A stretch of 10,212 nucleotides of DNA from an uncultured Veillonella sp. (GTDB lineage Bacteria; Bacillota; Negativicutes; Veillonellales; Veillonellaceae). The notes beneath the pieces are model-generated. The model did no database searches, had not been told where the DNA came from, and worked only from the letters and a program-made list of their open reading frames with translations. This document shows, piece after piece, positions 7,516 through 10,212 of the stretch; position 1 is the stretch's first letter, and every line of letters starts with the position of its first letter. The DNA is taken from positions 1 to 10,212 of the forward strand of contig CAKPXN010000038.1 in assembly GCA_934202095.1 (NCBI GenBank), written 5' to 3'. Made by a program: the position numbers and the translations under genes.

Positions 7516-7663
7516 GAAAGTTTAATCAAACAAAACGTAGAATTAAAGTGCGTGCTCGTAAGCGACTTTAGTAGGTCAAGGCCCTAGGCCGAAGACCGTT
7601 AAGCTAGCTGGAGCGTCAGGGCACCACTTTAATTCGGCCACGTAGCGGTTGACTAAACTTTTA
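7516..7663 (+). repeat. Palindromic repeat family, full copy C, in the leuA leader
   Basis: The core (7563-7612) is almost identical to copy B. Its arms differ from B's but pair within the copy: AAAGTTTAATCAA with TTGACTAAACTTT, ACGT with ACGT, and ATTAAAGTG with CACTTTAAT, spread over about 45 nt on each side. It starts about 2 bp beyond the oligo-A run of the T-box terminator and would form a very long hairpin in read-through leu mRNA. Confidence 0.85.
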
Positions 7664-7664
7664 T

Positions 7665-7706
7665 AAAAAAAAGCCCCTCAGAGCAACTGTCGTTACTCAA
7701 AGGGGC
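7665..7706 (-). terminator. Leu T-box leader intrinsic terminator
   Basis: On the minus strand GCCCCTTTGAGTAAC, loop GACA, GTTGCTCTGAGGGGC forms a 15-bp stem with one mismatch, followed by eight T residues. It is mutually exclusive with the T-box antiterminator. Confidence 0.92.
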
Positions 7707-7910
7707 GTTATATACATAACACGGTACCACCCTAATTGGGACTCGTTTCGGTTATAACGGCACCACCGTCGATGACTACTGCTGTATTCGCCATCAAAGC
7801 TCACGGGAGAGTGTCAGCATACAACCTCTATTGCCTCGCACCAACCGGCAACTCTCTGAAAGCAGGATTTGTAAACCTTTATACCCATTCATAGCTTGTA
7901 TTTAAGATAT
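7665..7910 (-). promoter_or_regulatory. T-box riboswitch leader of the leu operon, leucine specifier
   Basis: On the minus strand the T-box ATTAGGGTGGTACCGTG (complement of 7720-7736) precedes an intrinsic terminator. Stem I is recognisable from AGAGAGTTGCCGGTTGGTGC. Nine bases ending GTGAGC follow the triplet CTC at 7809-7811, the same spacing as the specifier in glyQS, so the specifier is a leucine codon. This agrees with the downstream leuACDB genes: uncharged tRNA-Leu should stabilise the antiterminator and allow transcription. The base after the specifier is T instead of the usual A. Confidence 0.92.
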
Positions 7911-7916
7911 AAAAAT

Positions 7917-7946
7917 ATTGTACTTTATTCTATAGAGTAATGTCAA
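7917..7946 (-). promoter_or_regulatory. Promoter of the leu operon leader
   Basis: TTGACA (7941-7946), 18-bp spacer, TACAAT (7917-7922) on the minus strand, with the start expected near 7910, about 50 nt before T-box Stem I. The same promoter geometry (TTGACA, 18 bp) is used by the Ile T-box leader at the left edge. Confidence 0.82.
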
Positions 7947-7987
7947 TTAGGATATGATGAAGTTTTACTGAGTCAATATAGGACAAT

Positions 7988-8019
7988 AAAAATAGCAGGG
8001 TGGCCGCCCTGCTATTTTT
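7988..8019. terminator. Bidirectional intrinsic terminator
   Basis: AATAGCAGGG (7991-8000) pairs with CCCTGCTATT (8007-8016) around a six-base loop, with A runs on one side and T runs on the other. It terminates the minus-strand gene ending at 8113, insulating it from the leu promoter, and would also stop plus-strand transcription. Confidence 0.85.
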
Positions 8020-8112
8020 TCGTTCATATGAGACTATGTCACATATTGACATCCCTTGTCACATATAGAATAGCAATTCATTATATGTTAGTCAATGAAG
8101 ATAATACGCAGT

Positions 8113-8520
8113 TTATAATTCAAGCCACAATAAATCATCAAAACTATTCAAGATTAATTTTTCCATTTTTACCACTTGATTACTTAACTCTATTCGATTA
8201 TTAACAAACACAATATCTGTATACCATTCCTTTACATTAGCATATACTTCATTATCTAAATCGATAATCACAGTTTCTATAGGATTCCAGGTTTTACATT
8301 GTACAGACTCCACCATAACCATGCTACTACCTATGAACGTAACATCTCTACCATATATCCAAAATGGTAACACCTTATCTTTTATAGAAATTGAAAATAT
8401 CGCATCTCCATGAGGTGGTTCTGTTTCATATTGTGTGCGTATTTGGTACTTTTCCATTATCTTATTGCTAGCATTTTCTATATATGGCAACTTTGAAACT
8501 TTGTAATTTTCTGTGTTCAT
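8113..8520 (-). CDS. Unrecognised 135-residue protein
   Basis: I do not recognise this protein. It has no signal peptide or membrane segment and is mixed-charge, with a likely alpha/beta make-up. Distinct parts are YETEPPHGDAIFSISIKDKV near residues 30-50, YGRDVTFIGSSMVMVES in the middle and a C-terminus rich in acidic and hydrophobic residues (LNSFDDLLWLEL). ATG 8520 is preferred over a GTG 30 bp upstream because GGAG lies 5 nt before the ATG and the GTG has no ribosome binding site. It is AT-rich, stands alone between two terminators, and is divergent from the small toxin-like gene. The size and isolation would fit an orphan immunity-type or phage-related protein, but nothing in the sequence proves that. 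Confidence 0.75.
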   Translation of the reverse strand: MNTENYKVSKLPYIENASNKIMEKYQIRTQYETEPPHGDAIFSISIKDKVLPFWIYGRDVTFIGSSMVMVESVQCKTWNPIETVIIDLDNEVYANVKEWYTDIVFVNNRIELSNQVVKMEKLILNSFDDLLWLEL

Positions 8521-8562
8521 ATAAGCTCCATAATTTTTAATATTAATCACAACAAAGAGGCT

Positions 8563-8571
8563 TGTATATCA
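8563..8571 (-). promoter_or_regulatory. Candidate extended -10 promoter for the 8113-8520 gene
   Basis: The minus strand reads TGATATACA (TATACA at 8563-8568 with the upstream TG). No good -35 is seen. The context AGTGATATA also occurs at the promoter proposed for the secreted-protein gene. It lies back to back with the toxin promoter at 8593-8601. Confidence 0.4.
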
Positions 8572-8592
8572 CTATTTGTGTAACATATATTT

Positions 8593-8601
8593 TGCTATAC
8601 T
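8593..8601 (+). promoter_or_regulatory. Extended -10 promoter of the toxin-like gene
   Basis: TGCTATACT carries the extended -10 TG and TATACT (8596-8601). Transcription would begin near 8608, so the mRNA's first bases GTTGC (8608-8612) pair with GCAAC (8626-8630). This gives a 5'-terminal stem-loop ahead of the ribosome binding site, as known for Fst mRNA. Confidence 0.65.
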
Positions 8602-8640
8602 ATAAGTGTTGCTAACCCTAATCTGGCAACAGAAAGGGGG

Positions 8641-8676
8641 TGTAGTTATTGCACAACAACTATCAATTTTGGCTAT
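8641..8676 (+). repeat. Direct repeat, copy 1, spanning the toxin start codon
   Basis: TGTAGTTA, TTGCACAAC and TATCAA, then TTG/CTAT, recur in the same order and strand at 8819-8850. Copy 1 has an extra AAC and lacks one A. It contains the TTG start codon and follows the ribosome binding site, so RNA made antisense to copy 2 can pair here. Confidence 0.88.
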
Positions 8677-8753
8677 CCGTCATGGTAAATGTATTCGCCT
8701 ACTACATTTGCAAGTGGTTAGACGCTTTTCTAGCCTTCTTATTTAGCAACTAG
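8649..8753 (+). CDS. 34-residue hydrophobic peptide, probable type I toxin of a par/Fst-like module
   Basis: The sequence is a short polar start (MHNNYQF) followed by one hydrophobic span from about residue 8 to 33. It contains AYYICKWLD at 17-25 and ends FLFSN, so it is a single-pass membrane peptide. The TTG start at 8649 has an almost perfect ribosome binding site, AAGGGGGTG, 6 nt upstream. Length (34 against 33 residues for Fst) and mRNA size (about 210 nt) match the pAD1 par toxin, but the sequence is not Fst; a KWL motif after the hydrophobic helix is the only shared flavour. From memory, small Firmicute peptides with CKWLD-like motifs exist as hypothetical proteins. The surrounding antisense RNA, repeats and shared terminator support a toxin role, inferred by analogy. 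It is too short for standard gene callers and begins with TTG. Confidence 0.75.
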   Translation: MHNNYQFWLSVMVNVFAYYICKWLDAFLAFLFSN

Positions 8754-8783
8754 CCCAACGCTCTAACATTAGCGTAATAATGT

Positions 8784-8849
8784 AAAAAATCCCTCGGAGT
8801 TGCAGCTCCGGGGGATTTTGTAGTTAATTGCACAACTATCAATTGCCTA
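8784..8849 (-). ncRNA. Probable antisense antitoxin RNA of the type I module
   Basis: A strong minus-strand promoter (8855-8883) should start an RNA near 8849 that ends at the shared terminator, giving about 66 nt. Its 5' half is the complement of direct repeat copy 2. It can therefore base-pair in blocks (8, 9 and 6 bp) with the toxin mRNA around the TTG start codon, blocking ribosome entry. Its 3' hairpin is the reverse of the toxin mRNA terminator, and the six-base loops (CUGCAA and UUGCAG) are exact complements that could make first contact. This is how RNA II works in pAD1 par; transfer of that mechanism here is inference. Confidence 0.72.
8786..8819. terminator. Bidirectional terminator shared by toxin mRNA and antisense RNA
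   Basis: ATCCCTCGGAG (8789-8799), loop TTGCAG, CTCCGGGGGAT (8806-8816), extended by A/T pairs on both sides. It has TTTT after the stem on the plus strand and TTTTTT on the minus strand. Both convergent transcripts end here. Confidence 0.9.
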
Positions 8850-8850
8850 T
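8819..8850 (+). repeat. Direct repeat, copy 2, forming the 5' part of the antisense RNA
   Basis: This is the second copy of the repeat at 8641-8676: TGTAGTTA, ATTGCACAAC, TATCAA, TTGCCTAT. It lies beyond the terminator, so the toxin mRNA does not contain it, and it is transcribed from the opposite strand as the start of the antisense RNA. Confidence 0.88.
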
Positions 8851-8854
8851 CTAT

Positions 8855-8883
8855 AATATACTACACATTTAGTCTTTTTTCAA
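8855..8883 (-). promoter_or_regulatory. Promoter of the antisense antitoxin RNA
   Basis: TTGAAA (8878-8883), exactly 17 bp, TATATT (8855-8860) on the minus strand. It is a better match to consensus than the toxin promoter, as expected if the antitoxin RNA is made in excess. The -35 overlaps the stop codon of the secreted-protein gene. Confidence 0.75.
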
Positions 8884-9509
8884 TATTTTACACTGTTAAT
8901 CATTTCCTCAGCCTGCTCAACAGAAACCGGCTCATTAAATAAGAACACATGGTTCTGCCCCGCATATTCCCAAGATGCTAGGTATACGGAGTTATCCACC
9001 ATTCGATAGGTCACGGTCACGCCATTTACAACCTCTGTTTTCTGAGGCACGTAATCCTTATAGTCACCTGCGATATTACCAGATAAAGTAGATACACGAT
9101 ATTTAATATACTTTGGCATATCATCTACACGGTCAAAGTATTTCCCTTTTAAAAGCTCATGATAGGCATACACGACTTGTAGTACATCATGATCCACAAT
9201 AGATACATGTACAGGGCGGAGTCCCTCTACTCCACCTGACAACTGCGGTTTAAAGTTTAAATGTTGCTTGGCCTCATATACAGTATCAAACACCTCTAGC
9301 GATTGACCTTTGCGCGTGCTTCTATAATCGCTATCAGTTATAGTACAACTACCAAGCCTATCAGGACATGGAAACTCATTTCGGTCACCATAAGGCTGGT
9401 CATAAATAGAGTTACCATTAAGACGGAACCGCATCAAATCATCTGCGGAGACAACATTAATAGAACCTATAAAAGCTAACATAGCTAACGCACATACAAC
9501 CTTTTTCAT
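8880..9509 (-). CDS. Secreted protein with signal peptide, DUF4367-like C-terminus, function unknown
   Basis: The 209-residue product begins with a clear Sec signal peptide, MKK then a hydrophobic run, with likely cleavage after VVSA (about residue 22). There is no lipobox, so it should be released into the periplasm or outside. The mature part has two close cysteines (C48 and C55 in PCPDRLGSC) that could form a disulfide. The last 60 residues (VNGVTVTYR, YLASWEYAGQNHVFLFNEPVSVEQAEEMINSV) follow the strand pattern of DUF4367/LolA-like domains; this is a resemblance by eye. ATG 9509 has GGAG 9 nt upstream. The gene runs into the antisense-RNA promoter at its 3' end and has no terminator of its own before the shared terminator at 8786-8819. 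Confidence 0.82.
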   Translation of the reverse strand: MKKVVCALAMLAFIGSINVVSADDLMRFRLNGNSIYDQPYGDRNEFPCPDRLGSCTITDSDYRSTRKGQSLEVFDTVYEAKQHLNFKPQLSGGVEGLRPVHVSIVDHDVLQVVYAYHELLKGKYFDRVDDMPKYIKYRVSTLSGNIAGDYKDYVPQKTEVVNGVTVTYRMVDNSVYLASWEYAGQNHVFLFNEPVSVEQAEEMINSVKY

Positions 9510-9548
9510 AATACAACTCCCTACGTAACAAACAACATTTATTAAGTA

Positions 9549-9557
9549 ATTATATCA
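9549..9557 (-). promoter_or_regulatory. Extended -10 promoter of the secreted-protein gene
   Basis: The minus strand reads TGATATAAT, a perfect -10 with the extended TG, about 40 bp before the start codon; no good -35 is visible. The rest of the gap to the VOC gene (9558-9651) shows no gene or strong terminator. Confidence 0.55.
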
Positions 9558-9651
9558 CTAAAAGAACAAATGCCTATATAATACTAGTTACAGCATGATT
9601 CTAAGTCTATAATAAGCTGATGCCGAAGCCACGTCTGAGCAAGATTAACTA

Positions 9652-10080
9652 CTAAAATTTCAATAATCCCTTTTCATCAAACTTAAAGTTTGGACCCCAT
9701 CCAACTTCCCAGTAATATCCATCTGGATCAGCAAAATATGCATGATAACCACCCCAAAAAACATCTTGTGGTTCTTTTACAATTTTTCCACCAGCATTTC
9801 GTACTAATTCAATGACATTATCAACATCTTCTTTATGTTCAACATTGTAAGCTAATGTAATCCCGGCAAATCCATTTCCCGCTGGTGGATTATTTTCATC
9901 AATATCTTTTGCTAATTGTTCCAAAGGAAATAGTTCAAATTTTGTCCCTGCCGTATCAAAAAATATTACTGGCGGATTATTTTCTTTACAGTCAGTCTTA
10001 TATCCTAAACCATCTCTATAGAACTTTATTGATTTTTCCATGTCTCTAACACCTAAACATATGCAAGTTATCTTATTCAT
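9652..10080 (-). CDS. VOC-superfamily (glyoxalase/bleomycin-resistance fold) protein
   Basis: A 142-residue cytoplasmic protein with the paired beta-alpha-beta-beta-beta pattern: ITCICLGVRDMEKSIKFYRD at the N-terminus, TKFELF at 46-51, and the C-terminal signature YFADPDGYYWEVGW (115-128) with a likely metal-site glutamate E125. The histidine usual in the first strand (H..L.V.D) is replaced by cysteine, and the second module start (ITLAYNV) also lacks it. Glyoxalase I activity is therefore doubtful; the protein may be a lactoylglutathione-lyase relative with another substrate or a binding protein. ATG 10080 is preferred because GGAGG sits 5 nt before it; the ATG four codons upstream overlaps that site. 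The preceding gene on this strand ends 57 bp upstream, so co-transcription is possible. The gene is AT-rich. Confidence 0.88.
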   Translation of the reverse strand: MNKITCICLGVRDMEKSIKFYRDGLGYKTDCKENNPPVIFFDTAGTKFELFPLEQLAKDIDENNPPAGNGFAGITLAYNVEHKEDVDNVIELVRNAGGKIVKEPQDVFWGGYHAYFADPDGYYWEVGWGPNFKFDEKGLLKF

Positions 10081-10137
10081 TACTCCCTCCATAAGTTCAA
10101 ATTACATTAATCAGATAAACTAGAAGTTATCAATATC

Positions 10138-10212
10138 TTATTCGTAATCAACTCGCTCGATTTTGAAGATTACCGGACGTGTACCATCTGAACAGCAGGT
10201 AATCATTTCATT
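10138..10212 (-). CDS. 3' end of a gene running off the right edge
   Basis: The minus strand is open from the window edge to a TAA at 10138-10140, giving 24 C-terminal residues: NEMITCCSDGTRP then VIFKIERVDYE. The codons look protein-like and the strand agrees with its neighbours, but the fragment is too short to identify. The paired cysteines are notable. The 57 bp between it and the VOC gene contain only a weak TTGATA element. Confidence 0.5.
   Translation of the reverse strand, partial: NEMITCCSDGTRPVIFKIERVDYE

Noticed and set aside
7395..7663. Possible CRISPR-like array because of repeated 67-base units
   Set aside because: There are only two units, one truncated, with a palindromic core also found elsewhere in the operon and no spacer regularity or cas genes.
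8521..8550. Upstream GTG start for the 8113-8520 gene
   Set aside because: It has no ribosome binding site, while the ATG at 8520 has GGAG at good spacing.

Overview
The window looks like a chromosomal segment of a low-to-moderate GC Firmicute, most plausibly Veillonella or a relative in the Negativicutes. The basis is the leuA-leuC-leuD-leuB order, two tRNA-sensing T-box leaders, strong AGGAGG-type ribosome binding sites, and the feel of the Leu protein sequences. The genus is inferred from memory of these proteins, not from a search.

Left edge (1-673): a minus-strand T-box leader with a readable isoleucine specifier (AUC) controls a gene beyond position 1. To its right, the stretch ahead of the first gene holds a possible plus-strand promoter. 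It also holds an unannotated minus-strand small-RNA unit: a near-consensus promoter and a hairpin terminator about 85 nt apart, antisense to the leader of the next gene. At 674-1951 a plus-strand gene encodes a GHKL-type ATPase flanked by STAS-like segments. It converges on a minus-strand gene for an ECF-type transporter S component, with a hairpin terminator between them.

Centre (2699-7946): a minus-strand leucine operon, transcribed leuA, leuC, leuD, leuB. It is driven by a TTGACA/TACAAT promoter and a T-box leader with a leucine specifier (CUC). leuA-leuC-leuD are packed with 4 nt and 1 nt gaps. The leuD-leuB gap and the stretch between the T-box terminator and leuA hold copies of a long palindromic repeat family. 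Its core is conserved, but its flanking arms differ from copy to copy and still pair within each copy.

Right part (7988-10212): accessory-looking, mostly minus-strand genes. They are an unrecognised 135-residue protein, a secreted protein with a signal peptide, a VOC-fold protein, and the 3' end of one more gene. Between the first two lies the most striking item. A 34-codon membrane peptide gene on the plus strand faces a convergent small antisense RNA of about 66 nt. The two share a bidirectional terminator and carry a direct repeat that spans the peptide's start codon. This is the architecture of the Enterococcus par/Fst type I toxin-antitoxin module, with a different peptide sequence.

How it fits together: the Leu enzymes convert 2-ketoisovalerate to 2-ketoisocaproate, and uncharged tRNA-Leu relieves termination in the leader. 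The neighbouring Ile T-box suggests a second branched-chain or isoleucyl-tRNA function just off the left edge. The ATPase, the small RNA and the toxin-antitoxin unit are not obviously connected to leucine synthesis.
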